64,000 nt of DNA from Humulus lupulus (taxonomy: Eukaryota > Streptophyta > Magnoliopsida > Rosales > Cannabaceae). The first letter of the stretch is position 1, and each line of letters starts with the position of its first letter. The DNA lies in assembly GCF_963169125.1 (NCBI RefSeq), contig NC_084795.1, positions 187,276,214-187,340,213 on the forward strand, written 5' to 3'. Under the pieces are notes generated by a model, which made no database searches, had not been told where the DNA came from, and saw only the letters and a program-made list of their open reading frames with translations. This document shows positions 1 through 10,091 of the stretch, piece after piece. The position numbers and the translations under genes were made by a program.

Positions 1-551
1 AACTTCTCCGCCAATGGCACTCCCTGCCATTAGCTCCCTCACATCTTGGTGAGGTGCCAGAAGACTGACCAGCCTTAGGTTGGCTTTAGTGACCAGTTGT
101 TTGATGCTCTTTTCTATGTCAGTCATGCTGGCCAGCGATGCTGCTCGAATCTCCATTTCTGGAGTAGTAGCTGGTCGTTGCCATGGACCTGAAGAGTATT
201 AATGTTCTAAGGAGGATGCAGATAAAACAAAAAGAAATAAGCAACCATAGAATAAAGAAGTTACCTCCTTGGGTGAAGGCTAGGTTGTTGGCAACAAGAT
301 CAAAAGTTAAAAAGTACTCCTGGAAGTACTTTCCTACATTGGACTTGTAGGTAGTCTCACTCAAAAAGATGTGAGTCGAATCCTGGTGACAGAGATGAAA
401 AAACCCCATGTTGTCTTGGTTGGGGTTCGATTTAAGATCAAATAAGTAGTTGATCTCATGAGGCGTAGGGACATGCCACTTTTTATGGCTATAAAGGATA
501 TAGAGTGCGGAAAGCATTCTATTCCCGTTCGGAGTTATTTGAAAAGGAGCG
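1..551 (-). pseudogene. Antisense-gene (Transposase_28-like) fragment of a Tat retrotransposon, with one intron
   Basis: Read on the minus strand, the piece enters abruptly at the edge of the Y LTR (551) and runs off the window at base 1. It opens with the motif TPNGNRMLSALYILY, matching APNGIQVLSALYILY in the antisense gene of element W (about 30.1 kb), followed by a shared PTPHE..YLF block. A GT-AG intron fits 264 down to 189 (donor AG|GTAACT, acceptor CTTCAG|GT). Splicing it joins a phase-1 codon and leaves the frame open through base 1, while the unspliced frame stops at 119. The domain resembles the family that Pfam calls Transposase_28, 'putative gypsy type transposon'; its biochemical role is unknown to me. 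The orientation implies the parent Tat element lay on the plus strand and was cut by Y or by a later rearrangement. Confidence 0.72.
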
Positions 552-2809
552 TGTAACGACCCAAAATCTCTAATGTGGTTTAAGGGCCTTGATTAGTGTG
601 TCGGGAGGGCATAATTGGTTGATGTGTGAATTTATTGATTTAATGCATGATTATATGATAAGCATGCTTGTATTATTATATGAATGTAAATGTGGTTAAA
701 TGTTATATCTGTGAGAACTACATTATTATGTGGGTAAATTTGCAGTGTGCGACTTAAGGCAATCCTAAGGAGCTAGTTAGCGGGAAGTCGCAACGGGGGC
801 TTAATGTTTGGCTTGGCGTAAGTCAAGGGGTAATTCAGGTATTATATGAATATTTGGGTTATCGAGTGATGGAAATAAATATATGGAGATATATTTGAGG
901 TTAGGAAGCTTAGGCAGAAATTTTGGGGAATTTTACCGTTTTGCCCTCGGGGATGTTTCTTGTATTCCGAGCCTCGGGATTGACCTAATTAACTAAGGTT
1001 AGACTAAACACAATAGAAACCGGTAGAATAAAGCATAAACCGACCCATTTTGCTCCTCTTTTCCTTCTCTTCTCTTCTTAAGGAAACCACTGAAATCTAA
1101 GGGAATTGAGCTGGGAATCCAGTGATTTGGGCTTGAGTTTTGAGGAAATAGCTCAGTTTCAGTCAGGGAATTCAACCATAAACTAAGGTAAGCACTTAAT
1201 TTCATTTTTTGACTAGTTGATTATAAGATTTAATAGTTGAAATCTAAGGGTTCCTAGGTTCTTAATCTCAAGGTTGAATTAAGGTGGAAAGTCTGGGAGT
1301 TGGTTTGGATTTTGCTTAGAGAAGTGATTCTGTTGTGGAGGTAAGCTTGAATCCATAAATTAATGATAGAATTCTGGTGTTCCATTGCTGGTTTTTGTGC
1401 TCTTAAGTTCTTGTGTTTCAGAAATCAAAATGGGGATTTTAATGAGTTTTAAGCTAGGTTTTCTGTTGGATTATGTTGTTAGGATCATGCTAAAAGTCTT
1501 GTGGTTAATGGGTTTTGGAATTAGGATGCTTTGGGGTGGTTTTGAATAAGGTTAGGATGTTGAAAATGGTGGGTTTTTTGGGCACAAAGGGTTGGGCCGC
1601 AGCTCTGTTCTAGAGCGTTGTGGCCCTACAATGCAAAGGAGCCATGGAGGCTCTGCAGAAGGGCAGGGCCGCGACGCATGTCTGCCTTCTGAGGGGCTTG
1701 GTTTCTGTTTCAGGGGAAGGTCACGGCTAGGTTTTAGGGGACGCAGCCCTTAGGTACATTTTTTATCTTTTGGGAATTCTAAGCGCAGGAACCTAACCTA
1801 GGGTGCTCGGGATCGATTCCACCACCGTGTTTAGTGTAATTCGATGTCCCGGAAGCTAGAATTGTGCCCAGAAACCATTATTTGAATATTAATGGAATCC
1901 ATTACCTTGGTTGTGACTAGGTGTTAAGCTAGGGCTCGGGAAGCGGATCATGCTCGAGAGTCGTCGCTCGTAGTCAGAGAACATGGAAATTAAAGGTAAG
2001 AAAACTGTACCCTGTTGTGTATTTGTAAGGGGACTAAGGGTTCCCTAATATGTGTACTTTGAAAGGATTGTATTATGCCATGTAAACAGTAACCCACGGC
2101 CTAAGAGTGCCAAAGGTTACCCAAGCGCACAGGGCACAGCTCGGCCACTGGTAGCCAAGGACAGCTTATTAATCACTGAGCTCGGTTTAAGCGGGCCAGA
2201 GTCAGTGGGGTAAACAGAGGGTGCGGCCTATGTTATCGGCCCTAATTATCATATGACTTGATTGTTATTAATGTTTAGTTGCATCTTGGATTCTGAATAC
2301 GTGCTATATGATTAATGTGGAATGTTAAGTGTCTGATCTTGCTTAAAGGGTTATTCACCTGTTATTGATTGTTTGTAAAGCATATTATGTTTTCTTGCTG
2401 GGCCTTGGCTCACGGGTGCTACGTGGTGCAGGTCAAGGTAATGGCAAACTTGATCAGCCCTCACTTAGAGAGCTCTGTGAGCTAAATGTACTTGACTAGC
2501 TGCTCAGCCGCCACAGTTGAGGGGAAGACAGGAACAGGGGAACCAGATATGTCTATTTTGCCATAGAATGGCTAATGGTTGTTTAAACCTTGGTGATTTT
2601 GTAAATTGACTTTCGAACGCTGTTCCTTTTTGGGATCCCATGTATAAAATGTTTTTTTTATATAGAATGTACACTTTTGAGACCAAAACCCTTTTAACCC
2701 TAGTTCATTAGTGGTTTTAGTGTCACGTTTTAACTAAATGACTTGACTAGCGAGTCCTGCATCTTTATAAACACACAGTGTAGCGGTCTTGGCTATCCAG
2801 AGCGTTACA
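552..2809 (+). repeat. 5' LTR of Y
   Basis: It starts TGTAACGACCC and ends AGCGTTACA directly before the PBS. It contains a GC-rich stretch (about 1590-1750) with GGGCCGC motifs and a TGTATAAAA box near 2640, about 170 bp before the LTR end, which could serve as a promoter element. The ORFs predicted inside it (999-1205, 2504-2686) match nothing and look like chance frames. Confidence 0.9.
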
Positions 2810-2812
2810 ACT

Positions 2813-2824
2813 TGGTATCAGAGC
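2813..2824 (+). other. Primer-binding site of Y
   Basis: TGGTATCAGAGC lies 3 bases after the LTR end. It matches the 3' end of plant initiator tRNA-Met, the standard primer of this clade. Confidence 0.9.
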
Positions 2825-3261
2825 ATCCTAGGTTTAAGGGTTCCTGAAGACCAGCTGGACATGTACATTTGCTGCTAGAGACAAGCTCAATTCAGGGTTT
2901 GGTAATGTGTATGTATGCTTATATGCTTTTACACTTGAAATGAATTATGAATGTTGTTGTTCATTACATTAATAGGATGTATGAGATACTGATAGGGCTT
3001 GGCCCTTGAATGTTGTGTGAAAATATTAAGGCATGCTTATTAGCATCGCTGTGCATGTAAATGAATATTTGGATGATTAACTGCGTATTGTGTATTGGTG
3101 AATGCTTTTATCTTAGCTGTTGTGTGGTAATGTTGGGGCATGCTTATCAGCAGTCGGTGCATGTAGATGAATGCCTATATTCTGAATTTTTGTGATTGGT
3201 TATGTTCCTTTGATGGATTTTGGAGAAGCTTTTGCCCTGTCATCATGATCTGACTGCCGAG

Positions 3262-4400
3262 TCGTTGATTGCATATTGACTTGGATAGCTAAGCGTCCAA
3301 GAAAATCTACATGACTAGCCTGCACTAGGTCTGGGGCCAGGGGTGATGACCAGGGCCAGATTCCTCCGCCAATCCCAGAGAACTGGCAGCAACTCATGGC
3401 AAATATACAGGCTCGACTACAGAGCTAGGATGAACAGATTCGCCTATTGCGATAGCAGGCTCCATAAGGGAGCGCTGCCCGTATTGTACAGTCTAAGGAG
3501 GTTTGGAATAGGTGGGAGACGTTATATGAGCGGTTCAGGAAGTAGCAACCTCCAATATTTGAGGGGGAACCAGATCCATTGAAGGCCGAGCAATGGCTGA
3601 CTATGATTACTACTATCCTGGATTTCATGAGGATAGAGGGACATGACAGAGTGCCCTGTGCCACATATATGTTGAGAGAAGATGCCCGCATCTGGGGGGA
3701 AGTGGCATCGCAGACCAGGTATGTTATCGCTTTGAGTTGGAAAGGCTTCAGAGACTTGTTCAGTTAGAAATACTATAATGTTGCCATCAGGGCAGCAAAA
3801 GTTAATGAGTTCGTGGGTTTGGTGCAGGGCAATATGACTGTTACTGAATATGCCCTAAAATTTGACAGGCTTGCGAAGTTTGCACCAGATCATGTGCCTA
3901 CTGATGCAGCTAGGCAGGATAGATTCATCAGAGGGCTTAATGCTGTGATAGCCTGGGATGTCAGGATTACAACGGTACCTGGAGGAACAACTTATGCCAA
4001 AGCCGTTGAGAATTCTCTTACTACTGAGGAAGCGGAGAACAAGATTTGGAGGGAAAGTGCGGTGAGGCGTGAGGGCCGCACAGTGGTGCCTCCTTATTCA
4101 GGGATAGGTAGGGGCGGAGGCCCCAGTGATTTCAAGAAAAAGACCCCTGACACTTGGACTACTGGTGGTCCTGATAAGAGGGGTCAGGGTGGCCGTCAAG
4201 GTGGCAGCGAGGCATGGCGGACCTATCCAGAGTGCCCGAGATGTAGAAGGCGTCATCTAGGTGAATGTCGGACCAAAGCTTGTTTTGTATGCGAAACAGT
4301 GGGGCATCTCAGGAAAGACTGCCCAACAATGAAGAAAGGTGAAGCAGGAAAGGTGGATAGCTTGACTCCAGCTCGAGTATTCACTTTGACACAGGCAAAG
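3262..4400 (+). pseudogene. Y gag (capsid/nucleocapsid), broken
   Basis: Gag packages element RNA in virus-like particles. The frame can be followed from a poorly preserved N-terminus (about 3340-3580, frameshifted), through a capsid region (about 3579-4020; motif MTVTEYALKFDRLAKFAP at about 3834), a basic Gly/Arg-rich linker, and a zinc knuckle CFVCETVGHLRKDC at about 4281-4322 preceded by a CPRC..C cluster. Against the sibling copy X, a stop at 3768 is a CAG to TAG change (SQKYYN to S-stop-KYYN). The long open segment from 3813 runs unbroken through gag into the protease. Not functional as it stands. Confidence 0.85.
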
Positions 4401-5057
4401 GCCCAGGCTAGTCCCTCAGTAGTGATAGGTCAGCTTTCTAACGCTGGCTTTCCTTTTACTATATTGATTAATTCTGGTGCTACACATTCCTTTGTTTCTA
4501 ATAAAGTGATTGATATATTGTGTAGACCTAGTGAATATCGGACTGCAGGGTTTGGGACTTTATTGCCTACATGGGAACTGGTAATTTCTAGGAGATGGAT
4601 TAGGGCACTGCCAGTGATGGTTGATAGTAGGGAATTTTCGGTAGATATGATTGAGTTAGACATGGAGGATTTTGATATGATCTTAGGGATGGACTGGTTG
4701 GTCAAATATGGGGCTACTATTGACTGCAGGAAGAATATGGTAACTTTTGAGCCTGAGGGCGAGGATCCTTTCGTCTTTGTGGGTGCGGTGTGTGGACCCC
4801 GCGTACCCATGATTTCTGCATTGAGGGCCAAAGACTTGTTACAGGGTGGATGTATAGGTTTTCTGGCTAGTGTGGTGGACACTACCAAGGTGTTGCTAGC
4901 AAGGCCGGGAGAGACTAGGGTGGTTTGTGAGTTTTTGGATGTATTCCTTGAGGAGCTACCGGGATTCCCACCACGCAGGGAGATTCCGTTTGATATCGAG
5001 TTAGCACTGGGGACAGAGCCAGGATCAAGGACACCATTTATAATGGCACCAACATAG
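4401..5057 (+). pseudogene. Y protease (retropepsin) with mutated active site
   Basis: An aspartic protease that would process the polyprotein. The catalytic loop reads LINSGATHSF; the sibling X has LIDSGSTHSF, so the catalytic Asp is Asn here (codon AAT at 4470-4472). The second conserved block, DMILGMDWL, follows at about 4675. The frame continues from gag and stops at 5055-5057, just before the RT. The D to N change should abolish protease activity, in line with the other damage to Y. Confidence 0.85.
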
Positions 5058-6344
5058 TTGAAGTAACTAAAGATACTGTTGCTGAAGCTTCTGGATTTGG
5101 GATTCATCAGATCTAGCTACTCACCATGGGGTGCTCCAGTGTTGTTAGTTAAAAAGAAGGATGGGACTCTAAGAATGTGTATAGACTAGAGAGAATTGAA
5201 CAAGTTGACTATCAAGAATAAGTACCCTCTACCAAGGATTGATGAATTGTTCGATCAGCTGCAGGGAAAGACGGTGTTCTCAAAGATTGATCTACGATTT
5301 GGTTATCACCAGTTGAGGATCAAAGATGAGGATATATCGAAGACAGCCTTCCCGACGCGATATGGGCACTATGAGTTCTTGGTCATGTCTTTTGGTTTGA
5401 CCAATGCCCCGACAGCTTTTATGGATTTGATGAACAGAGTGTTCAAGGACTTCTTGGATCAGTTCGTCATTGTCTTCATCGACGACATTCTAGTATACTC
5501 CAAGTTAGAGGCAGAGCATGAGCAGCATCTTCGTCAGGTTTTACAGAGATTAAGGGAACACCAATTATATGCTAAGTTTAAGAAGTGTGAATTTTTGTTA
5601 CCAGAGATGACTTTCCTTGGGCATAGAGTTGGTGCAGAAGGGATTGAGGTGGATCCATCCAAAGTGGAAATGCTGAGAGATTGGCCGAGGCCAAGGAACG
5701 CCTCGGAGGTGCGGAGTTTCCTTGGGTTCGCAGGTTATTACAGGCGGTTTGTGGAGGGGTTTTCAAAGATTTCTTCACCTATGACAGAGTTGACGAGGAA
5801 GAATCAGAAGTTTGTTTGGTCGGTGAAGTGTGAGAACAGTTTCCAAGAGTTGAAGCGACGACTTATTTCTGCACCTGTGTTGAGTCTTCCTTCAGATGAA
5901 GGGAAATTTGTAGTCTACTGTGATGCATCAAGGATGGGTTTGGGCTGCGTGCTGATGCAGAATGAGAAATTTATAGCCTATGCATCGCGGCAACTGAAGG
6001 AGTATGAGCAGCAGTATCCTACTCATGATTTGGAGCTAGCGGCGGTGGTATTCGCATTGAAGGTTTTGCGGCATTTCCCGTATGGAGGGAAGTGTGAGAT
6101 ATACACTGACCGTAAGAGTTTGAAATATTTCTTCACTCAGAAGGTTGCGAACATGAGACAGAGGCGTTGGTTGGAGCTGGTTAAGTATTATGACTGCGAT
6201 ATTCTTTATCACCCAGGGAAAGCCAATGTGGTGGCGGATGCATTGAGCTGGAGGGGCCCAGGGAAATTATATAGTTCCACCCAGATCTCGAGAGAGTTAG
6301 CGGAAGAGATGGCCAGGGCAAAGATAGAACTAGTGGTAGGCTAG
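5058..6344 (+). pseudogene. Y reverse transcriptase and RNase H
   Basis: The RT begins at about 5070 (motif LDLGFI). A stop at 5188 falls in the conserved CIDYREL block. Then follow [16 protein letters not shown], the first catalytic Asp in SKIDLR, and the [10 protein letters not shown] motif (about 5476) with the Asp pair intact. Thumb and connection ([11 protein letters not shown]) lead to RNase H from about 5900 with [18 protein letters not shown] and a C-terminal VVADALSW. The frame ends at a TAG (6342-6344) where the sibling X has CAG. This is standard Tekay RT-RH and lacks the extra RNase H of the Tat elements M and W. Confidence 0.9.
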
Positions 6345-7798
6345 CTAGCTAATATTACCTTGAAGTCAACCTTGCTATAGCAGCTCAAGGAGGGTCAGTT
6401 GGTGGACGCACAGTTGCAGGAGGTTAGGCAGCATGTCTTAGCGGGGACAGCTAAAGATTATTCCATTTCTGAGACTGGTATGCTTCGATATCAGGGTTGG
6501 ATTCGTGTTCCGGCAGATGAGGGGATCAGACGAGAGATACTAGATGAGTCTCACACTACGCCATACTCACTTCATCCGGGTACCACGAAGATGTATCAGG
6601 ATCTACGGGCATTATACTGGTGGCCCGAGATGAAGAAGGATGTGGTAGAGTATGTGTCTAGATGTTTGACATGTCAGTAGGTAAAGGCTGAGCATCAGCA
6701 ACCAGCGGGATTGCTTCAGCCTTTGGGTATCCCAGAATGGAAGTGGGAGGACATTATGATGGATTTTGTGAGAGGACTACCTAGGACAGTGGGACTTTGT
6801 GACTCGGTGTGGGTGATAGTTGACAGATAGACCAAGTCAGCTCATTTTCTACTAGTGAAGTCGACCTATACAGTGGAAAAGTATGCAGAGTTGTATGTGA
6901 GGGAGATAGTTCATCTCCATGGGGTTCCAAAGTCTATTGTGTCTGATCAAGATCCCATCTTTACCTCTTAGTTTTTGGGAGCTCTATAGAGAGCTTTGGG
7001 GACTCAGTTGAAGTTTAGAACAACTTTTCATCCTTAGACTGATGGACAGTCTGAGAGGACAATTCAGGTATTGGAGGACATGCTTAGGGCGTGTGTGATT
7101 GATTTCGAGGGGTCTTGGAGTAAGTACCTACCGTTGATTGAGTTTTTGTATAACAACAGTTATCAATCAACAATTGGAGTGGCACCTTATGAAATGTTAT
7201 ACGGGAGAAAGTGTAGATCTCCCATTCATTGGGATGAGATGGGTGAGAGGAGGTACTTAGGGCCAGATATGGTGCAGAAGACTAATGAGGCTATTGAGAA
7301 GATTCGAGCCAGAATGCTTGCGTCGCAGAGTAGACAGAAAAGCTACGTTGATTCTAAGCGTAGGGACGTGGAGTTCCAGGTTGGGGATCACGTGTTTCTG
7401 CGAGTTTCACCACTAAGAGGGGTGAGGAGATTTGGAGTAAAGGGCAAGCTGAGCCCTCGGTTTGTTGGACCTTTCGAGGTTCTAGAAAGAGTTGGACAGG
7501 TGGCTTATAGGTTGGCCTTGCCACCGTTGCTGTTAGGGGTTCACAATGTTTTCCATGTCTCCATGTTGCGAAAGTATGTTTCAGATACAACGCATGTGCT
7601 GAGGTATGAGGACTTAGAGTTACAGACAGATTTGTCCTATGAAGAACGACCAGTCCTGATTTTGGATTGGAAAGATAAAGTCTTACGGAATAAGATAATT
7701 CTATTAGTGAAAGTGTTGTGGAGAAATAGCAAGGTCGAGGAAGCGACTTGGGAGTTGGAGTCAGCAATGCAGGATCAATATCCCAAGCTATTCAGGTA
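6345..7798 (+). pseudogene. Y integrase with chromodomain-like tail
   Basis: A zinc-binding HHCC domain (ESH, SLHPG, RCLTC) lies at about 6550-6680. The DDE core follows: MDF at about 6762, SDQDPIF at about 6943, and the Glu in [15 protein letters not shown] at about 7045. Stops occur at about 6678, 6828, 6968, 6985 and 7036; three of them correspond to CAG or another Gln codon in the family. The C-terminus, open from 7071 to 7799, has the GPY-like block RFVGPFEVL and a chromodomain-like segment ending [16 protein letters not shown]. In chromoviruses this tail is thought to guide integration to heterochromatin. Confidence 0.88.
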
Positions 7799-7819
7799 AA
7801 TTTCGAGGACGAAATTCTT

Positions 7820-7835
7820 AGTAGGAGGGGATAGT
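7820..7835 (+). other. Polypurine tract of Y
   Basis: AGTAGGAGGGGATAGT sits directly before the 3' LTR and just after the TTTCGAGGACGAAAT stretch that marks the pol end in this family. It primes plus-strand DNA synthesis. Confidence 0.85.
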
Positions 7836-10091
7836 TGTAACGACCCAAAATCAGTAATATGGCTTAAGGGCCCTGATTAGTGTGCCAGGAGGGCATAATT
7901 GACTTATGAGTGAATTTAATGATTTAATGCATGCTTGTATGATTATTTGAATGTAAATGTGGTTGAATGTTATATCTCTGAGAACCACATTATTATGTGG
8001 GTAGATTTGCAGTGAGCGACTTGAGGCAATCCTAGGGAGCTAGATAGCGGGAAAAGTCACAACAGGGCTTAGTATTTGACTTTGGACAAGTCAAGGGGTA
8101 TTTCAGGTATCGGGTAGTTATTTTAGAATATCGGGTTATGGAAATAAATATATGGAGATATATTTGAGGATAGAAAGCCTAGGTGAGAATATTGGGGAAA
8201 TTTACCGTTTTGCCCTGAGGGGACGTTTCCGGTACCCCGAGCCTCGGGATTGACTTAACTGATTAGGATTAGACTAAGTTAATGAAAAACAGGGGAACAA
8301 AACACAAATCGACTTATACTCTCTCTCTCCTCTTCTCTTCTCTTTTCTCTCCCAAGAAACCACATAAAATTCAAGAGAAATCAGCTGGAATTTAGTGATT
8401 TGGGCTGGAAATTTGTAGATTAAATCCAGTGCTCAACTAAGGGCTTAATCATATCTCTGAGCATTTGAAATTTTGAGTTTTGACTAGGTATTAAGGGAGT
8501 TTATGGTTTTGATGTTTAAGGGTTGAATTAAGTTGAGAAGTTTGGATTTTAGCTCAGGAATTCGTCAAGAAGGTGGTTCAGCAAAACAAGTAAACTTCAA
8601 TTCATATTCAGAGGTTAAAATTTGAGTTTTCAATGATTGGTTTTGGTGTTTAGAGTTGCTGGGTATTAAAGAATCAAAATGGAGTTTTAGTGGGTTTTGG
8701 GGCTGAATTTATGTTGGATTATGCTGTTAGAGTCATGATAAAAGTTTTGTGATTAATGGATTTTGAGTTAGGGTGCTTTGGAATGGTTTTGGATGGGGTT
8801 GGGATGCTAGAAATGGTGGTTTTTCGGGGCACGAAGGGGAGGGCCGCGACTCTGTTCTAGAGTGTTGCGGCCCTACGAAGCAAGAGAGCCAAGGAGGCTC
8901 GGCCAGGGGAGAGCGATGCGGCGCCCTTGGGCAGGGCCGCGGCGCGTGTCTGCTTGCTGGGGGCCTTGGGCTCTGTTTTAGAGGTGGGCCACAGCTAGGC
9001 TTCAAGGGCTGCAGCCCTTGGGTGCATTCTTGAACATTTGGGGATTTTAGGCGCGGGAGTCTAGCCTAGGGTGATCGGGATCGATCTCCCCACCGTTCTT
9101 GGTGGAAATTCGATGTCCTAGAAGCTAGTATTGTACTTGGAAACCTTTACTTGAATATTAATGGAACTCAATACCTTGATTGTGACTAGGTGTTAATGCT
9201 AGGGCTCGGGAACAGATCGTGCTTGAGGAGCGTCGCTCGTAAATAGTGAATGTAAAAACTAAAGGTAAGAAAACTGCACCTGGTTGTATATCAGTAATGG
9301 GACTAAGGTTTCCCTAATGTGTATGCTTGAAAGGATGGTATTATGCCACGTAAACAGTGAACCAATGGCCTAAGAGTGCCAAGGGTTACACTAGCGCACA
9401 GGGCGCAACTTGGCCATTGGTAGTCGAGGACAGCTTATTATGCACTGAGCTCGGTTTAAGCGGGCCGGAGTCAGTGGGGTAAACATAGGGTGCGGCCTAA
9501 GTTGTCTGCCCTGACTATTACGTAACCTGATTATTATGAGACCTGAATTTTATTTGTAATTAGTTGCATCTTTGATTCTGAGTATGCGTTAAATGGCTAA
9601 TGTGGATTATTTAATAATTGATCATGCTTAAGGAATTGACTTTCTGTATTTGTTGCTTGTGTTGCACATTATGTTTTCTTGCTGGGCCTTGGCTCATGGG
9701 TGCTACGTGGTGCAGGTAAAGGCAAGGGCAAGCTTGATCAGCCCTGACTTGGAGAGCTCTGCAAGATGAATGTACATGACCAGCTGCTCAGCTGTCACGG
9801 TTGGGGTTTAGGCAGGGACGCGAGATCCATAAATGTCTATTTTTCCTTAGTGTGGCTGGTAGTGGTCTGTATTTTGGAGATTCTGTAAACCAACTTTTAA
9901 ACCCTAATTCTTTTTGGGATCCCATGTATAAAACTGTTTAATTATATAAAGTGAAACTTTTGAGACCAAAACCTTTTTAACCCTAGCTCATACATGCTTA
10001 GTGACACGTTTTTAAATTAATGACTTGATTAGCAAGTCCTGCACCTTTATAAGTACATAGTGTAGCGGTCTTGGCTATCCAGGGCGTTACA
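7836..10091 (+). repeat. 3' LTR of Y
   Basis: It begins TGTAACGACCC and ends GGGCGTTACA. It has the same modules as the 5' LTR (GC-rich GGGCCGCGAC block at 8840-9020, TGTATAAAA near 9925) but differs throughout by substitutions and small indels. The ORFs at 8733-9033 come only from the GC-rich block. Confidence 0.9.

Larger units (their letters stand above)
552..10091 (+). mobile_element. Element Y: Tekay-type chromovirus (Ty3-gypsy), degenerate
   Basis: Two LTRs of 2258 and 2256 bp begin TGTAACGACCC and end CGTTACA. They flank a PBS, gag, protease, RT, RNase H, integrase and a C-terminal chromodomain-like tail, in the order of the Tekay/Del clade. The 5-bp flanks are GAGCG (547-551) and AAACC (10092-10096), so there is no TSD. 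The left flank is Tat antisense-gene sequence and the right flank is a MULE. The two LTRs differ visibly (many substitutions and indels, by eye well over 10%), so the copy is either old or a recombinant of two insertions. At least nine in-frame stops interrupt gag-pol. Confidence 0.93.

Noticed and set aside
547..551. GAGCG as a TSD of Y
   Set aside because: The right flank is AAACC; the bases near the LTR end (GGGCG) are part of the LTR.
4430..5107. 225-aa ORF on the minus strand inside Y
   Set aside because: Shadow of the protease frame on the opposite strand; X shows a similar shadow at 53005-53385.
8733..9033. Overlapping proline/glycine-rich ORFs on both strands
   Set aside because: Chance frames in the GC-rich module of the Y LTR.
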